Assembly: GCA_012519055.1 (NCBI GenBank)
Contig: JAAYQU010000037.1
Span: forward strand, 20,512-84,511
Length of the DNA: 64,000 bases
Direction: 5' to 3'
From: Bacteroidales bacterium
GTDB lineage: Bacteria > Bacteroidota > Bacteroidia > Bacteroidales > Salinivirgaceae
A program made the position numbers and the translations under genes. The notes below the pieces were generated by a model, which worked only from the letters and a program-made list of their open reading frames with translations, had not been told where the DNA came from and made no database searches. This document shows positions 28,148 to 36,896 of the stretch, piece by piece. How positions within the stretch are numbered: the first letter of the stretch is position 1; each line of letters begins with the position of its first letter.

Positions 28148-29407
28148 TTATTTACTCAGACCTCTTGATTTTCGAGCTAGTTTCTCTGGTTCAATGGATA
28201 TGTTGTTGCCATGCATCAAGCCTGCAACACCATCTTCTTTTGATGCTCCCTTGGTATCGTAACACTTACAAGTGCTACTATATTCTGTAGGCTCTGTGTA
28301 AGAGGCTATTACTCCCTCAAAGTTTCGGAGAACAACTTTTCCTGGCGCTTGCGAAATCAAATATTGCGGCATAACCGGAATCTTTCCTCCACCGCCCGGA
28401 GCGTCAACAACGAATGTTGGCACAGCAAAGCCCGAGGTATGACCACGCAAACTCTCAATAATCTCGATACCTTTAGAAACAGGTGTTCTAAAATGTTCTA
28501 GACCCATCGACAAGTCGCACTGATAAATATAATATGGTCTTACTCTGATTTTTACCAAATCATGGACAAGCTGTTTCATAACAGTTGTACAATCATTCAC
28601 CCCTCGCAACAGAACTGATTGATTTCCAAGTGGAACACCTGCATCTGCTAAGCGTTCACATGCCAAGGCACTTTCGGGTGTTACTTCGTTAGAGTGATTA
28701 AAGTGAGTATTTAACCAAACAGGGTGGTGTTTTTTAAGCATATTTACCAAATCCTCTGTAATACGTTGTGGCAGCACAACAGGTGTACGGGTTCCGATAC
28801 GAATAATCTCGACATGCGGAATTTCTCGCAAACGTTTGATAATGTTTTCAAGTCGTTTGTCGGAAACCAACAGAGCATCTCCACCTGAGAGAAGTACGTC
28901 ACGCACTTCTGGGTGTTTTGCAATATACTCTATTCCTTTATCGACATTATCCTGCGATGTCTCGGCATCTTTTTGTCCTGCAAAACGTCTGCGAGTACAG
29001 TGTCTGCAATACATTGAACACATGTCTGTTATCAAAAACAGAACTCTGTCGGGATAGCGGTGTGTTAATCCCGGAACCGGCGAGTCTTCATCCTCATGTA
29101 ATGGGTCTAACAAATCAGCCGGTGATTGATATGTTTCTTGAATAGAAGGGATTGCCTGTTTTCGCACGGGACAATTTGGATTGTCTTTATCAATAAGCGA
29201 AAGATAGTACGGCGTGATTGCCATACGTAGGGTTTGCAATGATTTGCGAACTCCCTCCTCCTCTTCTTTTGTTAAGTTGATGTATTTTTTTAGCTCATCA
29301 AGCGTCTCGATGCGGTTGCGAACTTGCCATTTCCAATCGTTCCATTCGTTATCCGGAACATTTGGGAACAGCTCCTTACGCCTACTTTTGTTTTCTATCT
29401 TGACCAT
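28148..29407 (-). CDS. kamA: L-lysine 2,3-aminomutase
   Basis: 419 residues. A radical SAM, PLP-dependent enzyme that converts L-lysine to L-beta-lysine, the first committed step of the pathway. The cluster-binding cysteines C130, C134 and C137 lie in [11 protein letters not shown]. The PLP lysine K342 is in [10 protein letters not shown]. The GGDALL and [18 protein letters not shown] contact blocks are present. The length equals that of clostridial KamA, including the C-terminal extension with late Cys residues (TCKCYD) that bind zinc in characterised enzymes. It is flanked by a terminator and REP element C. Confidence 0.97.
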   Translation of the reverse strand: MVKIENKSRRKELFPNVPDNEWNDWKWQVRNRIETLDELKKYINLTKEEEEGVRKSLQTLRMAITPYYLSLIDKDNPNCPVRKQAIPSIQETYQSPADLLDPLHEDEDSPVPGLTHRYPDRVLFLITDMCSMYCRHCTRRRFAGQKDAETSQDNVDKGIEYIAKHPEVRDVLLSGGDALLVSDKRLENIIKRLREIPHVEIIRIGTRTPVVLPQRITEDLVNMLKKHHPVWLNTHFNHSNEVTPESALACERLADAGVPLGNQSVLLRGVNDCTTVMKQLVHDLVKIRVRPYYIYQCDLSMGLEHFRTPVSKGIEIIESLRGHTSGFAVPTFVVDAPGGGGKIPVMPQYLISQAPGKVVLRNFEGVIASYTEPTEYSSTCKCYDTKGASKEDGVAGLMHGNNISIEPEKLARKSRGLSK

Positions 29408-29434
29408 GATAAATTATTTAGTTAAAAGTTTTTA

Positions 29435-29642
29435 TCAATTAACAATTAGCAATGTGTAATGAACAATAAACCATTAAGAAATTAAGAAACATTAAGATTG
29501 GGCTAAAGCCCAAAACACGTGTGTAAACACACGAACCAACGACTTAAAAGTCGTTGCTATTGATAAATAACATCCCAATTAATTCATAATTCGTAACTCG
29601 TAATTGCTCATTGTTAATTGTTAATTGTTGATTGTTCATTGA
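29435..29642. repeat. REP-like two-palindrome element C
   Basis: Contains CCATTAAGAAATTAAGAAAC, the palindrome TTGGGCTAAAGCCCAA, ACACGTGTGT, the palindrome CAACGACTTAAAAGTCGTTG (29537-29556), CTATTGAT and a long TTGTTAATTG-rich tail, matching element B closely. It fills the gap between kamA and kdd. Confidence 0.78.
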
Positions 29643-29643
29643 T

Positions 29644-30684
29644 TTAAGCATATAGCTCATTAAAAATATTTCGTATTACTTCGCTTTCGCGCAATATCTG
29701 TAATGTTATCTCTGCGTGACCTTTGGTATATCCGTTGCCAACAATCATTGTAACATCGCTACCTACGCCCTCTGCTCCCAATGCAGCTTTGGTAAAGCTT
29801 GTAGCCATTGAGAAAAAGTAAACAATACCTGTATCTTTTGTACAAAGAATGCTTGTCATTTCGGTGTCGGGGATATTTACGTTGTTAATTGTAACGTCTG
29901 CCATTTGTCCGTTGGTAAGCTCTTCCATTTTTTCAAGAATAGGCACCGGCATAGTTGCGTCAGCAGCAAAAACGTGGTCGCAAATGTTAAGGCTTAGAAG
30001 TCTGTCGGTACTTCTTTGACTGTGAGTCATACCAATAACTTTACCTGTAACGCCAACGCGTTTTTTAGCTTCATAGCAGCACAACATTCCAGATTTTCCA
30101 CCTGCACCTATTATAAGCACAGTATCACCGGGTTTGCAAAGTTTAGCTGTTTGTGCCGGAGCACCTGCAACGTCAAGTGCAGAAAGAGCAAGCTTTTCGG
30201 GTAAATCGGAAGGTATTTTTGCATAGATACCACTTTCAAACAGAATAGCTTTACCGTCAATGTCCACTTGGTCAACATCGGGGCGAATCTCTTTGATTTT
30301 ATCAATACGAAGCGGTGTAAGCGATAGTGAAACTAAAGTTGCAATTTTATCGCCAACTTTAAGGTCTGTTTTGCCTTTTAGAGCATCGCCAATTTTTTCG
30401 ACTGTGCCCAAAAGCATTCCACCCGAACCTGTCCAAGGATTACGATGTTTTCCTTGTTTGTCAACAATTTCGTGCATTATTTCGGCTATTTTCTTGTGGT
30501 CATTGTTTGCACGAGCTTTAATGTCAGTAAACGATGCCGAATCTATGTTTAATGTTTGTACGTCGATGAGAATTTCGTTGTCGTAAATCTCATCCATATT
30601 GTTATCGATTTTGTTTGCTGGTTGCGGTAGAACTCCTTTGGGTTCAATTACTCTGTGAATACCGTATTTGTTTCCTTTTTTCAT
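29644..30684 (-). CDS. kdd: L-erythro-3,5-diaminohexanoate dehydrogenase
   Basis: 346 residues. Oxidatively deaminates 3,5-diaminohexanoate to 5-amino-3-oxohexanoate with NAD(P)+. A medium-chain dehydrogenase-like fold is indicated by the nucleotide-binding GAGGKSGMLC loop near residue 195 and the DVAGAPAQTAKLCKPGDTVLI block before it. The zinc-ligand pattern of alcohol dehydrogenases is not seen. The GSGGMLLGTVEKIG region is typical of Kdd. It lies between kce and kamA, bounded by a hairpin upstream and REP element C downstream. Confidence 0.94.
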   Translation of the reverse strand: MKKGNKYGIHRVIEPKGVLPQPANKIDNNMDEIYDNEILIDVQTLNIDSASFTDIKARANNDHKKIAEIMHEIVDKQGKHRNPWTGSGGMLLGTVEKIGDALKGKTDLKVGDKIATLVSLSLTPLRIDKIKEIRPDVDQVDIDGKAILFESGIYAKIPSDLPEKLALSALDVAGAPAQTAKLCKPGDTVLIIGAGGKSGMLCCYEAKKRVGVTGKVIGMTHSQRSTDRLLSLNICDHVFAADATMPVPILEKMEELTNGQMADVTINNVNIPDTEMTSILCTKDTGIVYFFSMATSFTKAALGAEGVGSDVTMIVGNGYTKGHAEITLQILRESEVIRNIFNELYA

Positions 30685-30719
30685 TATATGATATATTATT
30701 GTGTTGTTATAATCAAATA

Positions 30720-30776
30720 AAACTCACATGTTAGTTCTTTTTGTTGTGTACAAATTGAGGCTTACACGTGAGTTTT
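30720..30776 (-). terminator. Hairpin between kce and kdd
   Basis: The arm starting at 30720 (AACTCACATGT) and the arm ACACGTGAGTTTT (30764-30776) form a stem of about 12 bp with one mismatch. On the minus strand a T-rich stretch follows. It may be a terminator or attenuator inside the cluster. Confidence 0.6.
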
Positions 30777-30798
30777 ATTCTGTTAAATTGTTTTTATT

Positions 30799-31626
30799 TT
30801 ATCTTTTTTTTAATCCCAATATTTCTCGTGCTTCAGCCGATGTTGCAATTGGTCTTCCCAGCTCTTTTGCTATTCTGACAACTCTTGAAACCAGTTCGCC
30901 GTTTGATTTAGCTAAAACGCCTCTATCTAAATAAAGATTGTCCTCAAATCCCACTCTTACGTGTCCGCCCATAGCAATTGCGTGTGCTGCCAATGGAAAC
31001 TCGTGACGACCTACGCCTGTAGCGCACCATGTTGAACCTGTTGGAATTGCATTTACCATCCAAGCCAAGTTATTGATACTTGCGCTTGCACAGCCCGGAA
31101 CACCAAGGACAAAATTAAAATGCAATGGAGCACCTGGTGCTTCACCTTTTCTTACCAAATGTAGGATTGTTTCCAAATGTCCCATTTCAAAACATTCGTA
31201 TTCCGGTTTAATTCCATTTTCTATCATTCGTTTTCCGAAAGCTCGCATCATTGGAATTGTGTTTTCAAACACCTCATCACCAAAGTTACAAGTTCCGCAA
31301 TCGAGAGTAGCCATTTCAATTGGCAACTCAGTTGGTTGCAGACGTGCTTCGGCTGACATTCCTACTGCACCACCTGTGGAAGGAATAAGTATCACTTCAG
31401 GACACTCTTTTAAAATAGCGTCAATATTTTCTTTAAAACGAGCTTTATCTTGTGTTGGAGTTCCGTCGTCATGACGAACATGTAGGTGTACAATTGCAGC
31501 ACCAGCATCAACAGCTGACTTTGCTTCTCTAACAATCTCTTTAACCGTATAAGGTACAGCAGGGTTCATCTCTTTGGTGACTTCAGCACCACAAATTGCT
31601 GCTGTTATAATTAATTTATTACTCAT
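30799..31626 (-). CDS. kce: 3-keto-5-aminohexanoate cleavage enzyme
   Basis: About 275 residues from the ATG at 31626; a TTG two codons earlier (31632) is possible. A zinc-dependent TIM-barrel (DUF849/BKACE) enzyme that reacts 3-keto-5-aminohexanoate with acetyl-CoA to give acetoacetate and 3-aminobutyryl-CoA. The metal ligands H47 and H49 lie in VHLHVRHDDG, and the FNFVLGVPG and EFPLAAHAIAMGGHVRVGFEDNLY blocks carry further active-site residues, including the family's C-terminal Glu ligand. It lies 12 bases after kal. Confidence 0.95.
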   Translation of the reverse strand: MSNKLIITAAICGAEVTKEMNPAVPYTVKEIVREAKSAVDAGAAIVHLHVRHDDGTPTQDKARFKENIDAILKECPEVILIPSTGGAVGMSAEARLQPTELPIEMATLDCGTCNFGDEVFENTIPMMRAFGKRMIENGIKPEYECFEMGHLETILHLVRKGEAPGAPLHFNFVLGVPGCASASINNLAWMVNAIPTGSTWCATGVGRHEFPLAAHAIAMGGHVRVGFEDNLYLDRGVLAKSNGELVSRVVRIAKELGRPIATSAEAREILGLKKR

Positions 31627-31638
31627 AATCAAATAGTT

Positions 31639-32025
31639 TTATTTACGTTGGCAATTTTTTGGTACAACACATGTACCACTTGCACGACAAACAACAATAG
31701 GTTCATCTAAAAAATCTGCTGCCGAAGCAGAAATATCTGTGCGTGGAACAATAACTTTACGCGCTTCGAATGTCATTTTCCGTGATGAGTTTCCCTCACT
31801 TGTTATCTCTCCAGTGGCTTCTATAAAATCGCCGGCATGAACAGGAGCTAAAAACTCTACCTTGTCGTATGCAACAAAAAGACCTTCATCGCCATCGCGT
31901 CTGATTAATAGTTCGGTTGCTACATCACCAAATAGTTGTAGCATTTTTGCGCCGTCAACCAAACCTCCACCATAGTGAGCATCTTGCGAGCTCATTCTTA
32001 CTCTGATAATTGCCTTGTTCTTCAT
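31639..32025 (-). CDS. kal: 3-aminobutyryl-CoA ammonia-lyase
   Basis: 128 residues. A hot-dog-fold enzyme that removes ammonia from L-3-aminobutyryl-CoA to give crotonyl-CoA. Family features are [23 protein letters not shown] at the N-terminus (residues 8-30), [20 protein letters not shown] in the middle and a C-terminal [12 protein letters not shown]. Size and position next to kce are exactly as in known lysine-fermentation clusters. It lies 8 bases after the CoA-transferase alpha gene. Confidence 0.94.
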   Translation of the reverse strand: MKNKAIIRVRMSSQDAHYGGGLVDGAKMLQLFGDVATELLIRRDGDEGLFVAYDKVEFLAPVHAGDFIEATGEITSEGNSSRKMTFEARKVIVPRTDISASAADFLDEPIVVCRASGTCVVPKNCQRK

Positions 32026-32033
32026 AATATATT

Positions 32034-32690
32034 TTATTTAATTTGTTTAACAATGTAATCCACAAATATTGACTGTGTTCTAACGCTTTCAGGAGCTATC
32101 TCACCAATCTCAACAATCTCTTCTGCCTCAGCAATTACAATGTCGGCTGCTGTAGCCATTATTGGATTAAAGTTTTGTGATGAGCCTTTATAAAGCAAGT
32201 TTCCAATTTTATCAGAAACATTAGCACCTAACAATGCCACGTCTGCTCGCAGCGGTTTTTCTAATAGGTAATCGCGACCATCAACATTGATTTTGGTCTT
32301 ATTTTCTTCAACAACAGTACCTATTCCAATCGGAGTAAGAACACCACCTAAACCTGCTCCAGCACACCTGATACGCTCAACCAATGTTCCTTGTGGATTA
32401 AACTCAATTTCTATCTCTTTGTTGTTATATTGCTCAATGGTACTTGGATTTGTTCCAATATGCGATGCGATAACTTTTTTAACTTGCTTGTTTGCAATCA
32501 AAAGTCCCACACCTTTGTCCGGGAATGCGGTATCATTACAAATAATTGTAAGATTTTTCACTTTGCGTTCTACTAATTTATCAATAATGCTCACCGGACT
32601 TCCAACTGCCATAAAGCCACCAAACATGACTGTCATGCCATCTTTTACCATTGCGGCAGCTTCATCGACTGAAATAATTTTTTTACTCAT
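32034..32690 (-). CDS. atoD: CoA-transferase subunit A (acyl-CoA:acetoacetate type)
   Basis: About 218 residues from the ATG at 32690 ([15 protein letters not shown]). This is the alpha subunit of a family I CoA transferase, with [15 protein letters not shown] near the N-terminus and a [17 protein letters not shown] block near residue 115. It is expected to move CoA between acetoacetate and an acyl-CoA such as butyryl-CoA or crotonyl-CoA. The matching beta subunit gene lies about 2.5 kb upstream, at 35175, with three genes in between, unusual for obligate partners that are normally adjacent. Confidence 0.93.
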   Translation of the reverse strand: MSKKIISVDEAAAMVKDGMTVMFGGFMAVGSPVSIIDKLVERKVKNLTIICNDTAFPDKGVGLLIANKQVKKVIASHIGTNPSTIEQYNNKEIEIEFNPQGTLVERIRCAGAGLGGVLTPIGIGTVVEENKTKINVDGRDYLLEKPLRADVALLGANVSDKIGNLLYKGSSQNFNPIMATAADIVIAEAEEIVEIGEIAPESVRTQSIFVDYIVKQIK

Positions 32691-32711
32691 AATAGATATT
32701 CTAAACAATTT

Positions 32712-33455
32712 TTAAATGGTCATTCCTCCATCAACGCTTAATACAGCTCCGTTGATATATGCAGCCTCATCGGAAGCAAGGAAAAGATACGCTGATGCAA
32801 TCTCTTCCGGCAAGCCTAACCGTCCCGATGGAACTTTAGCTTTCATTCCGTCCAATACATTTTCTGGCATTTTAGCAACCATTTCAGTTGCTATAAATCC
32901 CGGTGCAACAGCATTAACTGTAACTCCTTTACGTCCTAGCTCACGCGCCCATGTTTTGGTCATACCAATAAGTCCCGATTTTGCTGCAACGTAGTTTGTT
33001 TGTCCGAAATTACCGTACAATGCCACTACCGATGAAGCATTTAAAATTCGACCATAGTTTTTTTCGACCATATAGTCTGAAATAATTTTGGTACAATAGA
33101 AAACACCTGAAAGGTTAACATCAATAACTTGTTGCCAAAGTTCGGGGGTCATTTTTTTGAGAGAGCTATCGCGTGTAATACCTGCGTTATTGATTAAAAT
33201 ATCAATTTTACCGTGCTTCTCAACTACTGCTTTAGCTGCTTTTTCAATCTCGGAAAAGTTTGCGGTATTTACTTTTGCAAATTCTGCTTTCTGCCCTTTG
33301 CTGTTAAGCTTGGCTGATAATTCCTTGCCACGCGCTTCATCTAAATCCCAAATTATTGTTATTGCACCTTCGGCAGCAAACCTTGTTGCTGTGGCTGCAC
33401 CTATACCTGCTGCTCCTCCTGTTATTATAGCTACTTTATTTTCTAATCTTTTCAT
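32712..33455 (-). CDS. SDR-family 3-oxoacyl reductase, probable acetoacetyl-CoA reductase (PhaB/FabG-like)
   Basis: 247 residues. A classical short-chain dehydrogenase with GGAAGIGAATATRF cofactor loop at about 12-25, NNAGIT near 87, Ser in NASSVVALYG and the YVAAK catalytic Tyr-Lys near 155. FabG and PhaB cannot be separated by eye. The position in a lysine cluster between a thiolase/PhaJ pair and CoA-transferase genes favours reduction of acetoacetyl-CoA, or its reverse, through the (R)-3-hydroxybutyryl-CoA isomer. The cofactor cannot be settled from sequence alone. Confidence 0.8.
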   Translation of the reverse strand: MKRLENKVAIITGGAAGIGAATATRFAAEGAITIIWDLDEARGKELSAKLNSKGQKAEFAKVNTANFSEIEKAAKAVVEKHGKIDILINNAGITRDSSLKKMTPELWQQVIDVNLSGVFYCTKIISDYMVEKNYGRILNASSVVALYGNFGQTNYVAAKSGLIGMTKTWARELGRKGVTVNAVAPGFIATEMVAKMPENVLDGMKAKVPSGRLGLPEEIASAYLFLASDEAAYINGAVLSVDGGMTI

Positions 33456-33529
33456 TTGTCTGTAATTTTTTCAGTTTAATTAAAACTCGGATATTCTCAA
33501 CAAAAAATCAGTTTCATTGCTAATTTGGA

Positions 33530-33934
33530 TTACACAAATTGTGCATCATTTTTTAGCTTAGCTACGCCAACAATACAAGGCTTTTCTTCGGCATCAACCA
33601 AAGAACAGCTAATTGTACCGATATGTTTTTCAGTATTCACTTCAGTTACTTCAAAACGTGCCTCATATTGAACTCCTACTAAAACCGGAGCAGTAAATTT
33701 CATCTCTTGTGAAAGATAAATTGTCCCTTCACCCGGGAAAAGTGTGCCGAACACTTTAGAAAACACTGCGCCTGAAAGAAATCCATGTACAATAGGTTTT
33801 TTGAACATTGTTTTTGCAGCATAATCTTTATCTAAGTGGATTGGATTGAAATCTCCTGTAACTTCAGCAAATTTCACAACATCATCCTGCGTAAAGCTAA
33901 TTTTATGTGAATATTTATCTCCTTGCTTAATCAT
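33530..33934 (-). CDS. phaJ: MaoC-like (R)-specific enoyl-CoA hydratase (PhaJ-like)
   Basis: 134 residues. A hot-dog fold with the hydratase-2 motif FAEVTGDFNPIHLDKDYA (about residues 22-39), giving the catalytic Asp and His, and VHGFLSGAVFSKVFG after it. Such enzymes hydrate crotonyl-CoA to (R)-3-hydroxybutyryl-CoA. It lies 27 bases downstream of the thiolase and 74 bases upstream of the SDR gene. Together with the SDR reductase it could connect the crotonyl-CoA and acetoacetyl-CoA branches of lysine breakdown. No polyhydroxybutyrate synthase is in the window. Confidence 0.85.
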   Translation of the reverse strand: MIKQGDKYSHKISFTQDDVVKFAEVTGDFNPIHLDKDYAAKTMFKKPIVHGFLSGAVFSKVFGTLFPGEGTIYLSQEMKFTAPVLVGVQYEARFEVTEVNTEKHIGTISCSLVDAEEKPCIVGVAKLKNDAQFV

Positions 33935-33961
33935 AACTTTTGTATTTAATCTATTGTGTAA

Positions 33962-35167
33962 CTAAACATTTTTTAAAATAACTGCTGTTCCCATACCACC
34001 GCCAATACACAGAGATGCCAAGCCATATTTTTTATTGCTTCGCTTCATTTCATATATTAAGCTAACTGTAATTCTATTGCCTGATGCTCCAATTGGGTGT
34101 CCTAAAGCAATTGCTCCACCATTGACGTTACATACTTTGTCGAACCAGTCACGTGTAACGTTATGATCTTTACAAAGTTGTGTAATAACTCCAAGTGATT
34201 GTGCTGCAAAAGCTTCGTTGAGTTCCACCACCTCCATATCGGTAAGCTTCATATTAGCTTTTTTCAGTACGTTAGCAATAGCTGGAACTGGTCCCATTCC
34301 CATAATTGCCGGATCGACTGCTCCTTGTCCTGTTGCAACAATTTCAACAAGTGGAGTTAATTTATACTTCGACACAGCCTCTTCGGACGCTACAAGCACA
34401 AACGATGCTCCATCATTAAGTCCTGAAGCGTTGCCAGCGGTAACAGTACCATCTTTTTTGAATGCTGGACGTAATTTTCCTAATTTTTCAAGATTTGTTG
34501 TTCGATTAACATGTTCGTCAGTATCGAAAACGATTGTCTCTTTTCGGGTGACAACTTCAACCGGAACTATCTCTCCTTTAAAGCGTCCTGCATCTATTGC
34601 AGCAATAGCTTTTTGTTGCGAAGCGAAGGCAAATTCGTCTTGCGCCTCACGTGAAAGATTATACTTTTCTGCTATATTTTCTGCTGTAATTCCCATATGA
34701 TAACCTTGGAAAGCATCTGTAAGTCCGTCTGTGACCATGTGGTCTAAAACTGTAATATCGCCCATTTTTTGACCATTTCTAACAGCTGCAGGTATAACAA
34801 ATCCTGCGTCTGACATCGATTCTGTTCCTCCTGCCAAAATAAGATTTGCGTCTCCTGCTTTTATACTTGCTACGGCGTTAATAATTGATTTCATGCCGCT
34901 TCCGCAAATCATATTTATTCCATAAGCGGGAACTTCTTGTGGTATTCCAGCTTTGATAGATGCTTGACGTGCAATCCCTTGTTTTTGTCCTGCCATGAGA
35001 ATATTTCCCACGACAACCTCATCGATTACGGCTGGGTCAATTTTTGTCTCCTTGATGATGTCCTTGATTACAACCGCTGCAAGATCTGCTGCTGATACGT
35101 TTGCTACTGTTCCGAGAAATCTGCCAACTGCTGTTCGTTTGGCAGCTACTATAAATACTTTGCTCAT
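33962..35167 (-). CDS. atoB: Acetyl-CoA C-acetyltransferase (thiolase)
   Basis: 401 residues. Splits acetoacetyl-CoA into two acetyl-CoA, or the reverse. The acyl-accepting Cys is in NMICGSGMKSI near residue 88; the other active-site blocks are VELNEAFAAQSL, GGAIALGHPIGASG and the final ASLCIGGGMGTAVI with the second Cys. The length is typical of biosynthetic/degradative thiolase II. It lies 7 bases after the CoA-transferase beta gene. In lysine fermentation it returns the acetyl-CoA consumed by Kce. Confidence 0.95.
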   Translation of the reverse strand: MSKVFIVAAKRTAVGRFLGTVANVSAADLAAVVIKDIIKETKIDPAVIDEVVVGNILMAGQKQGIARQASIKAGIPQEVPAYGINMICGSGMKSIINAVASIKAGDANLILAGGTESMSDAGFVIPAAVRNGQKMGDITVLDHMVTDGLTDAFQGYHMGITAENIAEKYNLSREAQDEFAFASQQKAIAAIDAGRFKGEIVPVEVVTRKETIVFDTDEHVNRTTNLEKLGKLRPAFKKDGTVTAGNASGLNDGASFVLVASEEAVSKYKLTPLVEIVATGQGAVDPAIMGMGPVPAIANVLKKANMKLTDMEVVELNEAFAAQSLGVITQLCKDHNVTRDWFDKVCNVNGGAIALGHPIGASGNRITVSLIYEMKRSNKKYGLASLCIGGGMGTAVILKNV

Positions 35168-35174
35168 AATAATA

Positions 35175-35834
35175 TTATTGTTGTATGGTTTTTAAATCTT
35201 TTGAAATAATTAATTTAGCTTCAGTGGCTGCCTGAACTTCCTCAACAGTGAACTTAGGATTAATTTCTACCAGCATTATTCCTTCAGGAGTGATTATTTT
35301 AACACCCATCTCGGTAATTATCATATTTACCCGTCCGACTGCTGTCAAAGGCAATGTACATTTTTTCATAATTTTATGTCTTCCCTTAGCAGTATGTTCC
35401 ATTGCTAATATTACTTTCTTTGCGCCCATAAGTAAATCCATTGCACCACCCATTCCGGGAGTAAGTTTACCGGGAATCATCCAGTTGGCTAAGTCGCCTT
35501 TTTCGTCAACTTGTAAAGCTCCGAGTATGGTTACATCAACATGTCCCCCTCGTATAATTCCAAAAGAGGTTGCGCTGTCGAAGCATGATGCACCTCTTTC
35601 AAGAGTTACATGTCCACCTCCGGCATTCGTCAAGTTTTTATCCTCTTTACCAGGTTCTGGGGAGGCTCCCACTCCTATAAGACCGTTCTCACTTTGCAAA
35701 ATCACGTTAACTCCTTCCGGTATATAATCAGGTACCATGGTTGGTAATCCAATGCCTAAATTTACCAAATAACCGTCTTTTAGCTCAAGCGCTGCACGGC
35801 GAGCAATCACCTCACGTATTTGATCTTTATCCAT
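35175..35834 (-). CDS. atoA: CoA-transferase subunit B (acyl-CoA:acetoacetate type)
   Basis: 219 residues. This is the beta subunit of a family I CoA transferase. The catalytic Glu that forms the CoA-thioester intermediate is in LQSENGLIGVG near residue 50, and the NLGIGLPTMVPDYIP block precedes it. It partners the alpha subunit at 32034-32690. It is the first gene of the lysine cluster, preceded by a TATATTTG -7 box. Substrate choice (butyryl-, acetyl- or crotonyl-CoA with acetoacetate) cannot be read from the sequence. Confidence 0.93.
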   Translation of the reverse strand: MDKDQIREVIARRAALELKDGYLVNLGIGLPTMVPDYIPEGVNVILQSENGLIGVGASPEPGKEDKNLTNAGGGHVTLERGASCFDSATSFGIIRGGHVDVTILGALQVDEKGDLANWMIPGKLTPGMGGAMDLLMGAKKVILAMEHTAKGRHKIMKKCTLPLTAVGRVNMIITEMGVKIITPEGIMLVEINPKFTVEEVQAATEAKLIISKDLKTIQQ

Positions 35835-35896
35835 AATAAAACGTATATATTGTTATAGTTAAATTACTTTGTAATGAGTTTTTTATTAAAGCCCTA

Positions 35897-35904
35897 CAAA
35901 TATA
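35897..35904 (-). promoter_or_regulatory. Candidate -7 box of the lysine-fermentation operon
   Basis: On the minus strand it reads TATATTTG, exactly matching TAnnTTTG, about 63 bases before the atoA-like ATG. The -33 region is AT-rich without a clear TTG. No operator palindrome is obvious. Confidence 0.5.
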
Positions 35905-36011
35905 GTGTTAATTTTTGGTAATTTTTAAAGAAAACAGATGTTTTTAGAAACAACCCTCCCAGGTCAATATTTTGAGATAAAATTTAACATTTTATCTCGA
36001 AAAACAAAATT

Positions 36012-36827
36012 CTACATCCTGTTTATAAGCCCAGTAATTATTTTTGTCATGTACGGCTCAACAGAACCTGCCACATCTTGAACTTCATCGTGGGTAGTCC
36101 CTTTTTCAGCATCTGTGGGTTTATCAGTATTTGCAATAACCGACATACCAAAAACCTCAATTCCCATATGAGTTGCCACAATAACCTCTGGTACTGTTGA
36201 CATTCCTGTAGCATCGGCTCCCCAAATGCGAAACATGTTGTACTCCGAAGCTGTTTCTAATGTGGGACCTGACGAGCCAATATAAACCCCTTGTTGAACA
36301 AGTATTGAGTTCTCTTTTGCGATTTCGAGTGCAAGTTTTATCAATCTTTGCGAATATGGTTTACTCATATCTGGGAATCGCGGTCCTAGGTGATCATAGT
36401 TTTTACCTCGCAAAGGATTTTCAGGAAAAAAATTGATATGATCTTTTATTATCATAATGTCGCCAGCCTTAAAATCTCGGTTTAATCCGCCTGCGGCATT
36501 CGACACAATAAGGGTCTTGATACCTAAAAATTTCATTACTCGAATAGGAAATGTTACCTGATGCATGTTGTATCCCTCGTAGTAGTGGAAACGACCTTGC
36601 ATTGCAAGCACCTGTTTATTTCCCAACTTTCCAATAACCAATTGACCGCTATGTCCTTCTACAGTTGATATAGGAAAATTTGGAATATCGGTGTACGGGA
36701 TTTTCACCTCTGCATCAATTTTATTTCCGAGGTTTCCCAGTCCACTTCCTAGAATTATTCCCACTTCGGGAAGATTTTTGATTTTTGATTTGATAAAATC
36801 TGCTGTTTCAATAAATTTCTGTGTCAT
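36012..36827 (-). CDS. punA: Purine nucleoside phosphorylase (trimeric, inosine/guanosine type)
   Basis: 271 residues. Cleaves purine nucleosides with phosphate to base and ribose-1-phosphate. The family motifs are GSGLGNLGNKI near residue 28, EGHSGQLVIGKLG near 57, RFHYYEGYNMHQVTFPIRV near 77, and GPTLETASEYNMFRIWGADATGMSTVPEVIVA near 185-220, with the Asn substrate residue in SVIANTDKP. The length matches the low-molecular-weight trimeric class. It is a single gene, separated from the lysine operon by an AT-rich gap. Confidence 0.94.
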   Translation of the reverse strand: MTQKFIETADFIKSKIKNLPEVGIILGSGLGNLGNKIDAEVKIPYTDIPNFPISTVEGHSGQLVIGKLGNKQVLAMQGRFHYYEGYNMHQVTFPIRVMKFLGIKTLIVSNAAGGLNRDFKAGDIMIIKDHINFFPENPLRGKNYDHLGPRFPDMSKPYSQRLIKLALEIAKENSILVQQGVYIGSSGPTLETASEYNMFRIWGADATGMSTVPEVIVATHMGIEVFGMSVIANTDKPTDAEKGTTHDEVQDVAGSVEPYMTKIITGLINRM

Positions 36828-36896
36828 AATTTTCAGTTCTTGTTTTCTGTAAAAATAGGGATTTATAAAAAAGCAACCTAAAAAATAGTGCCTTTT

